Positions 1-7,393 are shown, counted from the stretch's first letter. The stretch is 25,198 nt of DNA from JANNHK01 sp031404355 (GCA_031404355.1 JANNHK010000438.1:1-25198); one strand, 5' to 3'. A program made the numbers and translations. Notes: generated from the letters alone by a model not told the origin.

Positions 1-346
1 CGCTGTTGGGCCCCACACCGCCGGGGGGGGGCCGGTCGCGGGGGCGTGCCCCCGGGGCGAGGGCGCCCCGACCGCACCCGCGGTCGCCGCGCTCGCGGCG
101 GCGGCGGTGGACCACTCCGACGCGCTCGTGCGCGAGGCGGCCGTCGCCGCGCTCGGCGCCCTCGGCGACGAAGCCGGACTCCCCGCGGTGCTGCACGCTT
201 GTTCCGACAAACCTGCGGTGCGAAGGCGCGCGGTACTCGCGCTCGCGGCATTCGAGGGAGACGAGGTCGAAGCAAAGCTGCACGCCGCGCTCGAAGACCG
301 CGACTGGCAAGTCCGCCAAGCCGCGGAAGACCTCCTCCGCGAGTAA
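1..346 (+). CDS. HEAT-repeat protein, 3' end only
   Basis: This is the C-terminal part of a protein that runs in from the left edge; the reading frame is open from base 2 to the TAA at 344-346. The last 79 residues form two to three HEAT-type helical repeats, with the pattern LVREAAVAALGALGD, then VRRRAVLALAAF, then WQVRQAAEDLLRE. Such repeats are protein-interaction scaffolds, and nothing here points to a catalytic role. The first 35 or so residues are Gly/Pro/Ala-rich and do not look like HEAT helices. They contain a run of nine G (23-31), so the reading there may be unreliable. A GTG at 107 could serve as an internal start, but the repeat pattern suggests a longer protein. It converges on mreB with six bases between the stops. 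Confidence 0.6.
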   Translation, partial: AVGPHTAGGGPVAGACPRGEGAPTAPAVAALAAAAVDHSDALVREAAVAALGALGDEAGLPAVLHACSDKPAVRRRAVLALAAFEGDEVEAKLHAALEDRDWQVRQAAEDLLRE

Positions 347-352
347 CCCCGG

Positions 353-1360
353 TTAGCGCTCCGAACGAGCCATGAACATGTCTCGGAGCGTGTCGAAGTT
401 TTCGAGGCAGCGGCCCGCGCCCAGAACGACACACTCGAGCGGCGCGTCGACGAGGTGCACGGGTAGCCCCGACTCCTGGGAGATGCGCCGGTCGAGGCCG
501 CGCAGCATGCCGCCGCCGCCGACGAGATGCACACCGTTGAGAATGAGATCCTGCGCGAGTTCGGGCGGCGTGCGCCCCAGGCAGGCGACGACCGCGTCGC
601 AGATCGCACGCGTCTGTTCCTCGATGGCGGCACGGACTTCTTCGGGCACGAGCAGGACGACCTTCGGTAGCCCCGACATGAGGTCGCGCCCGCGCACTTC
701 GGCCTTGAACTCGTCGTCGACGGGGTACGCCGACCCGATCGCGAGCTTGATCTCTTCGGCCGTGCGTTCGCCGATCGCGATGCCGTACTCACGGCGTACG
801 TAGGCCTGGATCGCGGCGTCGATGTCGAACGAACCGACTCGCACGGCTTCGAGGGCGACGACGCCGCCGAGCGAAATCACGGCGACCTCGGTGGTACCAC
901 CCCCGACGTCGACCACCATGTTGCCCATCGGCTCGTGGATCGGCAGCGACGCACCGATCGCGGCCGACATCGGCTGCTCGATGAGGTACGTCTGGGCGGC
1001 GCCGGCGCGCCGGGCCGCTTCGAGCACGGCCCGCTGCTCGACGTGGGTGATCGCCGACGGAACGCAGATCAACACCCGGGCCCGGTAGAGCCGGTTCACG
1101 CCCGCGCGTTGGAACAGGAGCCGGATCATGCGTTGGGTGATGTCGAAGTCGGTGATCGCGCCGCCGCGCAACGGCCGCACGGCGACGATGTAACCGGGCG
1201 TACGGCCGATCATCTGGAACGCCTCTTGGCCCATCGCGAGCACGTCCTGCGACCGGCTGTTGAGCGCGATGACCGTCGGCTCGTTGAGGATGATGCCCTG
1301 GCCGCGCGCGTAGACGAGCGTGTTCGCCGTCCCGAGGTCTATGGCGAGATCGCGCGGCAC
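353..1360 (-). CDS. mreB: MreB-like rod-shape-determining actin homologue
   Basis: The 335-residue product has the length and all the nucleotide-binding signatures of MreB, the bacterial actin that positions cell-wall synthesis at the inner face of the membrane. The phosphate-1 loop is near the N terminus (AIDLGTANTLVY), phosphate-2 is VVDVGGGTTEVAVIS in the middle, and the adenosine loop is VGGGGMLRGL near the C terminus. The start is the GTG at 1358-1360; the protein matches the family directly from residue 4. It follows a small membrane-protein gene by ten bases, and moaE lies upstream of that, so the three may be co-transcribed. The usual partners mreC and mreD are not next to it, so this may be an isolated MreB paralogue (Mbl-like) rather than the main copy. 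Confidence 0.93.
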   Translation of the reverse strand: MPRDLAIDLGTANTLVYARGQGIILNEPTVIALNSRSQDVLAMGQEAFQMIGRTPGYIVAVRPLRGGAITDFDITQRMIRLLFQRAGVNRLYRARVLICVPSAITHVEQRAVLEAARRAGAAQTYLIEQPMSAAIGASLPIHEPMGNMVVDVGGGTTEVAVISLGGVVALEAVRVGSFDIDAAIQAYVRREYGIAIGERTAEEIKLAIGSAYPVDDEFKAEVRGRDLMSGLPKVVLLVPEEVRAAIEEQTRAICDAVVACLGRTPPELAQDLILNGVHLVGGGGMLRGLDRRISQESGLPVHLVDAPLECVVLGAGRCLENFDTLRDMFMARSER

Positions 1361-1370
1361 GAGGGCAGCC

Positions 1371-1547
1371 TCAGTCCGGCCGCGTACGGCGAACCGGCTG
1401 CTCGTGCTCGTGTTCGGGTGCGAGCGCGCGCAGGCCCTTCTCGAACTCGGCGATGCTGTGGTCCATCGACGTCGGGCGCCGGTTGCGCATCAGGACGATC
1501 GCGATGCCGACCCCACTCGCAATGACCGCGAACAGCAAGAACCCCAT
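1371..1547 (-). CDS. 58-residue single-span membrane protein
   Basis: A small open frame starts with ATG at 1547, one base after the moaE stop, and ends with TGA at 1371-1373. The product begins with a hydrophobic span (MGFLLFAVIASGVGIAIVLM, residues 1-20), followed by a basic stop-transfer stretch (RNRRP) and a polar cytoplasmic tail with an E-H-E-H-E motif. It should therefore sit in the membrane with its C terminus inside. I do not recognise the family. The tight spacing between moaE and mreB, and the clean membrane topology, support it as a real gene. A link to MreB or wall synthesis is only a guess from position. Confidence 0.65.
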   Translation of the reverse strand: MGFLLFAVIASGVGIAIVLMRNRRPTSMDHSIAEFEKGLRALAPEHEHEQPVRRTRPD

Positions 1548-1548
1548 G

Positions 1549-2103
1549 TCAGGCCGACCCTATCGATGGCTCCCTCACGCCGGCTGGGTGGCCTTCGGCG
1601 TGAGGAGTCGACGCTGCGTCCGCACGCATCGACGATTCGACGGCGCGGATGGGGTGCTGCTCGAGCGCCCAATCGGATCCGCCGGCCCAGTGTTCCTGCT
1701 TCCAGATGGGCACCGATTCCTTCAGCGTGTCGATGCAGTAGCGCGCCGCCTCGAACGCGTGATCGCGGTGCGGAGCACCCACGACGACCTGCACCGAAGC
1801 CTCCGATAGATCGAGCGCGCCGATGCGGTGGAGCAGCACGACCCGGCCCAGGGCCGGATAACGGCGGCGGGCCTCGGCCGCGATGTCGTGCATCGCTCGC
1901 ACCGCGGGGTCGGCGTACGCCTCGTAGGTCATTCCGGTCACGCCGTCGCGGCCCTCGGCGTGGTCGCGAACGACCCCGAGAAACGACACGACGGCGCCCG
2001 AGCCCGGCGTCGTCGCCCACGTCACCGCGGCTTGCGTCGGGAGGGCCCCACTCGCGATCTCGATCCAGTCACGGGTCGCGGGGTCGGTCGGGGGCCGGGG
2101 CAC
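1549..2103 (-). CDS. moaE: MoaE, molybdopterin synthase catalytic subunit
   Basis: MoaE is the large subunit of molybdopterin synthase. It transfers sulfur from MoaD thiocarboxylate to precursor Z (cPMP) in cytoplasmic molybdenum-cofactor synthesis. The family landmarks appear in order: GAVVSFLGVVRDH, then MTYEAYADPAVRAMHDIA, then LLHRIGALDLSEASVQVVV, then the catalytic-lysine region LKESVPIWKQEHW. The core is about 140 residues; the 184-residue product carries an extra, poorly structured tail of about 45 residues ending near PSIGSA. The start is the GTG at 2101-2103, the only good start before the conserved core. No moaD or other moa gene is nearby. It is divergent from the HtrA-like gene, with 85 bases between. 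Confidence 0.92.
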   Translation of the reverse strand: MPRPPTDPATRDWIEIASGALPTQAAVTWATTPGSGAVVSFLGVVRDHAEGRDGVTGMTYEAYADPAVRAMHDIAAEARRRYPALGRVVLLHRIGALDLSEASVQVVVGAPHRDHAFEAARYCIDTLKESVPIWKQEHWAGGSDWALEQHPIRAVESSMRADAASTPHAEGHPAGVREPSIGSA

Positions 2104-2175
2104 GGCGGCAGTCTACGGAGATCGGACGGTGTTCGGCCTGGTGAGACCCGCGGCAAACCCCTGATGACCCGTCGT

Positions 2176-2181
2176 TACACT
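2176..2181 (+). promoter_or_regulatory. Candidate -10 element (TACACT) of a leaderless transcript
   Basis: TACACT fits the actinobacterial -10 pattern TANNNT and lies seven bases before the ATG at 2189. Transcription would then begin at or next to the start codon, giving a leaderless mRNA, which is common in actinobacteria. No Shine-Dalgarno sequence precedes this ATG, which agrees with that reading. No convincing -35 is visible. Confidence 0.4.
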
Positions 2182-2188
2182 CGCCGCA

Positions 2189-3415
2189 ATGGGGGATGCG
2201 GCCGACGAGCACGACGACTCCGCGCCCGATCCCGACGACCACGACGACCACGACGACCACGACGACGACCACCAGGAGCTACGGGGCGCCCCACCCGATC
2301 CCCTCGATCGCGTCTGGCTGCATCCGACCGAACTCCCCGCCGCACCCAAGCCCAGGCGGCGCCGGCGCCGACCGTCGGAGATCGTGCTCTCGATGCTGCG
2401 GCCGCTGGCCATCGGGGCCGTGGGCGCGTTCGTGGCCGTTGCGGTCTTGGCCGCGACCGGCGCGTTCGACGACGAAAACGACAGTTCGTCCGGGTTCCCG
2501 ATCGGGAACCGGTCCGGCAGCGCCGCCTCCGGTGTCCCGCTCGACGCCGCAACGAGCGGCGTCGTGCTCATCACGGTGCGCGACCAAACGGGTTCGCGGC
2601 GCGCGTCGGGCGTGAGCGTGCGCCACAGCGGCGAGATCCTCACGAGTGCCCGGGCGATCGGCGACGCGACCACCGCGACGGTCACGACCGCGGGCGGCGA
2701 GACGCTCGAAGCGACAGTTGTCGGCCGCGACACCACGACCGACCTGGCCCTGCTCGCAGTCGATTCGCCGCTCGATGCGGTGCCCGTCGCCGAAGACACC
2801 CCCGACATCGGCGCCGGCGTGTGGATCCTGGGTGGACCCATGTCCGGCACCGACGAAGCCTGGCGCACGAGCGGGATCATCGCGACGACCGACGCAATGG
2901 TCGTCACCAGTCCCGGTCCGACGTTCTCGGGGTTGCTCGAAACCGACGCGCCGAGTTCGCCCGCCGCCGCCGGTGGCGCGCTCGTCGACGGCGACGGACT
3001 CGTCACGGGCATCGTCCTCGCACCGGCCGAAGGCCGCTCGACGACCTTCGTGCTGCCGATCTCGGTCGCGATCGCGATCGCGACCGACCTCCGCGACGAC
3101 GGCATCGCGGCGCACGGCGAACTCGGACTCGTCGGCACCGACTCGCCGGCCGGCCCGGTCGTCACCACGGTCGAGGTCGGCGGCCCGTCGAACATCGAGA
3201 TCCTCCCCGGCGACGTGATCGTGGCAGTCGAAGGCCGAACGGTGCTCGACATGGGCGAGCTCACGGCGAGAGTCCGCCGCTATCGGCCGGACACCTCGGT
3301 CGAGGTGTCGCTCGTCCGGGCCGGCAAGCAGATGGCGGTCGACATCCGGCTCGCGAGCACCGTCTCGGAGTCGATGACGTCAGTTCCCGTCGATCGCGCG
3401 AGCATGGGCGGATGA
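2189..3415 (+). CDS. Membrane-anchored HtrA/S1C-like protein with PDZ domain, catalytic residues lost
   Basis: The 408-residue product has a cytoplasmic N terminus with an Asp/His cluster (residues 16-28) and the actinobacterial motif RVWLHPTEL (41-49). A basic stretch and one transmembrane span (about 70-90) follow, then an extracytoplasmic trypsin-fold domain (about 118-300) and a PDZ domain (about 310-390, with ILPGDVIVAVEGR). In active HtrA proteases the triad sits in T-N-x-H-V, T-D-L-A and G-N-S-G-G contexts. Here the His position is Arg155 (LTSARAI), Asp185 is kept (TTDLALL), and the Ser position is Ala261 (PAAAGGALV). The protein is therefore predicted to be a non-proteolytic relative, perhaps a sensor or scaffold. 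Its last four bases overlap the siroheme decarboxylase gene (ATGA), so the two are co-translated. Confidence 0.8.
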   Translation: MGDAADEHDDSAPDPDDHDDHDDHDDDHQELRGAPPDPLDRVWLHPTELPAAPKPRRRRRRPSEIVLSMLRPLAIGAVGAFVAVAVLAATGAFDDENDSSSGFPIGNRSGSAASGVPLDAATSGVVLITVRDQTGSRRASGVSVRHSGEILTSARAIGDATTATVTTAGGETLEATVVGRDTTTDLALLAVDSPLDAVPVAEDTPDIGAGVWILGGPMSGTDEAWRTSGIIATTDAMVVTSPGPTFSGLLETDAPSSPAAAGGALVDGDGLVTGIVLAPAEGRSTTFVLPISVAIAIATDLRDDGIAAHGELGLVGTDSPAGPVVTTVEVGGPSNIEILPGDVIVAVEGRTVLDMGELTARVRRYRPDTSVEVSLVRAGKQMAVDIRLASTVSESMTSVPVDRASMGG

Positions 3416-4479
3416 CGGAACCCGCCGACCCGGAAGCACTCGACGACGTCGACCGCGCGCTACTCAACGCGGTCCAGTGGGACTTTCCGCTCGAACCCGC
3501 GCCGTACGCCGCGCTCGGCGAGCGGCTCGACATCACCGAGCCCGAGGTACGCGCTCGTGTGCAGCGCATCAAGGACGCCGGCGTGCTCCGCCAGCTCTCG
3601 GCGATCTTCGACACCCGTGCGCTCGGGTACACGTCTGCGCTCATTGCGGCCAAGGTCGACGCCGACCGGGTCGACGAAGCCGCGGCCGTCATCAACGATC
3701 ACCCCGGCGTGAGCCACAACTACAAGCGCAACCACGACTACAACCTCTGGTACACGATCGCGGTCCCGCCCGGTGACTCGCTCGACGACCACATCGACGA
3801 GCTGCACCGCACCTCGGGTTCGCTGGTGACGCGCAAGCTGCCGACGCTGAAGCTCTACAAGATCGGCGTGAAGCTCGACATGACCGGCCAGACTGCGGCC
3901 GACGCCAAGGTCGAAGTGCTCGAACACGAGCGCCCGGAACGCAAAGAGTTCATGCCCGCGCCCGACCTCACCGAACTCGAGATCGCGGCGATTCGCCTCG
4001 TGCAGGACGACCTCGCCAACGTCGAGCGTCCATTCGCAGTGTTCGGCGACCAGCTCGGCATCAGCGAATCCGACGTGCTCGCGCTGATTGCATCGTTCAA
4101 GGAACGCAAGTTGATGCGCCGCTTCGCGGCGGTGATGAACCACCGCAGCGCGGGGTTCAAGGCGAACGCCATGGGTGTATGGGCGGTACCCGCCGAGCAG
4201 CTCGACGCGATCGGTCCGCAGATGGCCGAGTTCGCGGCGGTGAGCCACTGTTACAAGCGGCCTACCTACGACGACTGGCCCTACAGCGTCTTCACGATGG
4301 TGCACGGGCGAACCGCGCGCGATTGCGAGGCGACCATCGAGGCGATTCGCTCCGAGACCGGCGTCGACGAGTACTGCCTCCTGTGGTCGATCAAGGAATA
4401 CAAGAAGGTGCGGGTGCGCTACTTCACCGACGAGTGGGACGAGTGGCGCAAGCGCAACCTCATCGGCGCCGGCGGCTGA
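3412..4479 (+). CDS. ahbAB: Siroheme decarboxylase, AhbA-AhbB fusion (AsnC/Lrp-like)
   Basis: The product (355 residues) consists of two tandem AsnC/Lrp-like modules, each an N-terminal winged helix followed by a ferredoxin-like domain. This is the architecture of AhbA and AhbB joined in one chain. These enzymes remove the acetate carboxyl groups of siroheme to give 12,18-didecarboxysiroheme, for alternative haem or haem d1 synthesis. The family's His-containing strands are present in both halves: VSHNYKRNHDYNLWYT (His102) and VSHCYKRPTYDDWPYSVFTM (His279), followed by VHGR (His298). The ATG at 3412 overlaps the preceding stop. Separate AhbA and AhbB subunits are the better-known form; a fused chain is less common. 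No other haem genes are in the window. Its 3' end overlaps the converging SDR gene by 20 bases. Confidence 0.85.
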   Translation: MTEPADPEALDDVDRALLNAVQWDFPLEPAPYAALGERLDITEPEVRARVQRIKDAGVLRQLSAIFDTRALGYTSALIAAKVDADRVDEAAAVINDHPGVSHNYKRNHDYNLWYTIAVPPGDSLDDHIDELHRTSGSLVTRKLPTLKLYKIGVKLDMTGQTAADAKVEVLEHERPERKEFMPAPDLTELEIAAIRLVQDDLANVERPFAVFGDQLGISESDVLALIASFKERKLMRRFAAVMNHRSAGFKANAMGVWAVPAEQLDAIGPQMAEFAAVSHCYKRPTYDDWPYSVFTMVHGRTARDCEATIEAIRSETGVDEYCLLWSIKEYKKVRVRYFTDEWDEWRKRNLIGAGG

Positions 4480-5482
4480 GCCACCACGTCGCACCGGCCG
4501 CGCCCACGAGCGCGGCGGCCACTGCTGCGATCCACGGGAGTGGGCTCGGCGTGGGCGCCGGAATCGACATCAGGATCGCTTCCTCGTTCGTGTGACGCGG
4601 CGCCCAGCCCGCTTCCTTCAACCGGTCGTTGGCGACGACCCACGGGTGCGAGACGTACGGCAGCGCGGTCGGCGGGACGTCGGCGAGCCCGCTGGTCCAC
4701 AGCGCGTGCAGCATGCGTTCGGCGGCCTCGTACGGCACACCAGGCAGGTGGCGGCGCGGCAGCAGCGCCTGCCAGTCCTCGTGCGAGATCCAGCCGTCGG
4801 CGGCCGCGTTGAACGCGCCGTCGAGATCGTGCTCGATCGCGGCCGCGATCGCGCTCGCCGCGTCCTCGACATGTACGACCTGCACCGGCGGCGCCACGTT
4901 GCGCACGTGCAGCGGCGCCTGGCCGGTGACGATCGCGGCAAACAACGAGTGCGCGCCCGGACCGACGACCGGCGCGATGCGCAGCCGGGTCGCAATGCGT
5001 CCCGCCCGTTCGTCGTGCCATTGCGCGACGAGACGTTCGCTCTCGGCGTCGAGAATGGCGGGGAGGAATCCCGGGTTGGGGCGCAGCGGCGCGTCCTCGG
5101 TGATCGGCACCGGGTTGTTCACCCACGCGCCGTAGATCGAGGCACTCGAAGGACGAATCACCTTGCGCACGTTCGTAGCCGTCGCGGCTTCGAGCACGCG
5201 GCGCGTGCCGTCGCAGTTCACCCGCGTCATGAGCGCGTCGTCGAGCAGGGGTGACACCACGGCCGCGAGGTGTACGACCGTGTCGACACCGCGCAGGAAG
5301 ACGGCCAGGTCGGCGTTCAACACGTCGACCCGGTGGAAGGTCAGCTTCCGGGCGCGCCGGGCCGGGTCGCGGACGTCGAGGCCCACGACGCGCTCGACCG
5401 CCGGGTTGGCATCGAGCAGCGGGAGCAGCCGCTGTCCGAGGAATCCCGAGACCCCTGTCACCGCGATGTTGGTTCCGGCCAT
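4460..5482 (-). CDS. SDR/epimerase-like NAD(P)-binding protein with C-terminal membrane anchor
   Basis: This 340-residue protein belongs to the extended short-chain dehydrogenase/NAD-dependent epimerase group. A Rossmann fold begins at residue 6 with TGVSGFLG (Gly10, Gly13, Gly16). Later landmarks are VDTVVHLAA (67-74), NCDGTRRVLEAA (89-100) and SSASIYG (112-118). The catalytic YxxxK motif expected ahead of SERLV is not seen; the aligned stretch reads PAILD (141-145), so oxidoreductase activity is doubtful. The last 30 residues hold one hydrophobic span ending WWLSRRRR, a likely tail anchor with the enzyme domain in the cytoplasm. I chose the ATG at 5480-5482 because the fold begins immediately after it. 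The frame stays open to 5638, but the extra sequence there is not SDR-like. The substrate is unknown. Confidence 0.75.
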   Translation of the reverse strand: MAGTNIAVTGVSGFLGQRLLPLLDANPAVERVVGLDVRDPARRARKLTFHRVDVLNADLAVFLRGVDTVVHLAAVVSPLLDDALMTRVNCDGTRRVLEAATATNVRKVIRPSSASIYGAWVNNPVPITEDAPLRPNPGFLPAILDAESERLVAQWHDERAGRIATRLRIAPVVGPGAHSLFAAIVTGQAPLHVRNVAPPVQVVHVEDAASAIAAAIEHDLDGAFNAAADGWISHEDWQALLPRRHLPGVPYEAAERMLHALWTSGLADVPPTALPYVSHPWVVANDRLKEAGWAPRHTNEEAILMSIPAPTPSPLPWIAAVAAALVGAAGATWWLSRRRR

Positions 5483-5489
5483 CGCTCCA

Positions 5490-5495
5490 TAGACT
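5490..5495 (+). promoter_or_regulatory. Candidate -10 element (TAGACT) of a leaderless transcript
   Basis: TAGACT lies six bases before the GTG at 5502 and matches TANNNT, so the transcript could begin at the start codon itself. The whole gap between the two divergent genes is only 19 bases (5483-5501), which leaves no room for a conventional leader with a ribosome site. Confidence 0.4.
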
Positions 5496-5501
5496 GGCGC
5501 A

Positions 5502-6728
5502 GTGAGCGACGTTCCCCAAATGGGGCCCGGTCCCGGTAACCCGTTCGGCTTCGACTTCAACGAACTGATGAAGATGCTGCACTCGCAGGGACCGGTCAAT
5601 CTCGACGTCGCGCGCCAGATTTCGTCGGTAGTCGCCACGATCGACGAGGAAACCGGTCAGCCCGGCACGGAACCCGCGATCGAATCCGGCACGCGCACCG
5701 CGTTCGACGAGGTCGTACGCGCCGCGCAGACCGCCGTTGCCGACGCCACCGGCATCGCGCAGACCCTGACCGTTCGGTCCCGCTGCGTCGACCGCCGCGA
5801 GTGGAGCGACGCGACCCTCACGGCCTTGACACCCGTTCTCGAATCACTCGCCGGCGCCCTCGGATCGGCGGGAGCGGCCGACGCGCCGAAGGAGCAGGGC
5901 GACCCCGGCGGCGCCCAGACCGGTGAAGCCCAGACCGGGGAGGCGTTGTTCGGCATGCTCATGGGCACGCTCATGCCGGTGCTGCTCGGCGTGTGGTCGG
6001 GCTGGATGATCGGCCAGTTGTCACACCACGCGCTCGGGCAGTACGACCTCCCACTTCCCCTCGACGGTCCGCCCGGACTGTTGTTCGTCACACGCAACGT
6101 CGACGACTTCGCGAGTGAGTGGGAGGTTCCGGCCAACGAACTGCACTACGCGCTCGCGTTACGAGAGGTCGTGCACGGCGCGCAGCGCTCGGTGCCGTGG
6201 GTCCGCGACCGGCTCGTGCGCCTCGCGTCGGAGTACGTCGGCGCGTACGAAGTGCAGCCGGACGCGTTCGAAGAAACGCTCGGCCAGATCGACTTCACCG
6301 ACCCCGAGGCGATGCAATCGGCGAACGCGTTCGGCGACCCCGGCGCGCTGCTCGGCGCGATGGCATCCGAACGCCAGGCGCCGCTGCTGGCAGAACTGCA
6401 ACTGTACGTGTCGGTGCTCGAGGGCTACACCGACGTCGTCGTCGACACGCTCGGACAGCAGATGGTCCCGGCGCACGTCCGCATCGACGAAGCGGTGCGC
6501 CGCCACCGGCTCGAGCGCGGCGAGGCGACCGCGTTCGTCGACCGGCTGCTCGGCCTCGAACTCGAGCGGCGCCACTACGAGGAGGGCGTCGCGTTCTGCC
6601 GCGGCGTCGTCGAGCGCGCGGGCATGGGAGGGCTCAACCGGCTCTGGGAGAGCGAGGCAATGGTGCCGACCCGACCCGAACTCGAAGCACCGGGCCTCTG
6701 GCTCGCCCGTATCGAGCTCGACTCCTAA
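5502..6728 (+). CDS. Zincin-like protein of the DUF2342 / 'putative hydrolase' group
   Basis: The 408-residue product resembles actinobacterial proteins annotated as zinc-dependent metalloprotease or coenzyme F420-biosynthesis-associated (zincin type 2, DUF2342). Recognisable stretches are MGTLMPVLLGVWSGWMIGQL (154-173), then GLLFVTRNVDDFASEW, then the active-site helix around residues 221-225, and LEGYTDVVVD (306-315). The last is where the family has E-G-x(4)-V-x-D. The helix expected to carry HExxH reads REVVH, so the first His ligand is Arg221, while Glu222 and His225 remain. Some relatives may share this, so loss of activity is not certain. Residues 125-148 form a low-complexity linker with a doubled AQTGE. 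The start is the GTG at 5502; an ATG at 5520 is an alternative. It converges on the regulator gene 11 bases downstream. Confidence 0.75.
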   Translation: MSDVPQMGPGPGNPFGFDFNELMKMLHSQGPVNLDVARQISSVVATIDEETGQPGTEPAIESGTRTAFDEVVRAAQTAVADATGIAQTLTVRSRCVDRREWSDATLTALTPVLESLAGALGSAGAADAPKEQGDPGGAQTGEAQTGEALFGMLMGTLMPVLLGVWSGWMIGQLSHHALGQYDLPLPLDGPPGLLFVTRNVDDFASEWEVPANELHYALALREVVHGAQRSVPWVRDRLVRLASEYVGAYEVQPDAFEETLGQIDFTDPEAMQSANAFGDPGALLGAMASERQAPLLAELQLYVSVLEGYTDVVVDTLGQQMVPAHVRIDEAVRRHRLERGEATAFVDRLLGLELERRHYEEGVAFCRGVVERAGMGGLNRLWESEAMVPTRPELEAPGLWLARIELDS

Positions 6729-6739
6729 ACGCCCGCTGC

Positions 6740-7393
6740 TCAGCTCGCGTCGAAACGGAATCCGACGCCGCGCACCACGACGATGCGGCGGCGACAGTCC
6801 ACCGCCTCCAGCTTGTTGCGGAGCCCGCGGACGTGGGAATCGAGGGCGCCGGCGTACAGCCCCGCGGCGACCAACTCGTCGCGGCGAACGACCCGACCGG
6901 GCCGGCGGATCAACGCGTCAAGGATCTCGCATTCCCGCAGGGTGAGTTCAACGTCGACACCGGCAACGACCGCCGTACACCGCGCGACGTCGACCGAGAT
7001 CCCGAGGGCCGCGGCTACCTCTCCGCCGACGCGGCTGCGCGGTGGGTTGCGGCGCAACAACGCCCGTACTCGGGCCACGAGCTCACGAGGGCGCGCGAAG
7101 CCGTTTACGCACTGGTCTGCGCCGGCCGTGTACGCGCCGAGGACCGTCGCCTCCCCGACCGCGACGGCAGTGACCACCATGATCGGCATCTCGCTGCGCG
7201 CTCGGAGCGCACCGATGTTCGGGTCGGGAACCCGACCGGCGTTACTCAGGTGCACCACGGCGACGTCGAGGTCGGCGCGCGCCGGCGGGGCGAAGTACAC
7301 CCGGTAGCCCTCGGTTTCGAGGGCCGACGCCAGCTCCTCACGCCAGCGTGGATTCTCGCTGACGACCAGGACGCTTGCGGCGGGGTCGGGCAC
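6740..7393 (-). CDS. OmpR-type winged-helix regulator with degenerate receiver domain
   Basis: The C-terminal half is a normal OmpR/PhoB winged helix, running from VELTLRECEILDALIRRPG through VRGLRNKLEAV to VVVRGVGFRFD. It should bind DNA. The N-terminal half has receiver topology but not its chemistry. The acidic pair is Ser-Glu (VVSENPR), the phospho-acceptor position reads VVHLS (His instead of Asp), and the conserved Lys of T-K-P is Gly (VNGFARP). It is therefore an atypical response regulator unlikely to be switched by Asp phosphorylation. No histidine kinase is adjacent. The start is uncertain: I favour the GTG at 7393, which gives a usual 217 residues. The frame stays open to a TTG at 7519, and that start would add 42 Arg/Ala-rich residues. 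It lies downstream of the LPRTG protein on the same strand. Confidence 0.8.
   Translation of the reverse strand: MPDPAASVLVVSENPRWREELASALETEGYRVYFAPPARADLDVAVVHLSNAGRVPDPNIGALRARSEMPIMVVTAVAVGEATVLGAYTAGADQCVNGFARPRELVARVRALLRRNPPRSRVGGEVAAALGISVDVARCTAVVAGVDVELTLRECEILDALIRRPGRVVRRDELVAAGLYAGALDSHVRGLRNKLEAVDCRRRIVVVRGVGFRFDAS

Noticed and set aside
1828..3411. Upstream extension of the siroheme decarboxylase frame to 883 residues
   Set aside because: The extra sequence is Arg/Pro-rich out-of-frame reading of moaE and the HtrA-like gene. The ATG at 3412 overlaps the previous stop and the conserved protein starts there.
4540..5539. Several plus-strand frames opposite the SDR gene
   Set aside because: They have Arg/Ala-rich composition without domains, and the opposite strand encodes a recognisable protein. 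They are typical high-GC shadow frames.
5483..5638. Extension of the SDR gene to a start at 5638
   Set aside because: The added 52 residues do not resemble SDR proteins and overlap the divergent zincin-like gene. The Rossmann fold begins right after the ATG at 5482.
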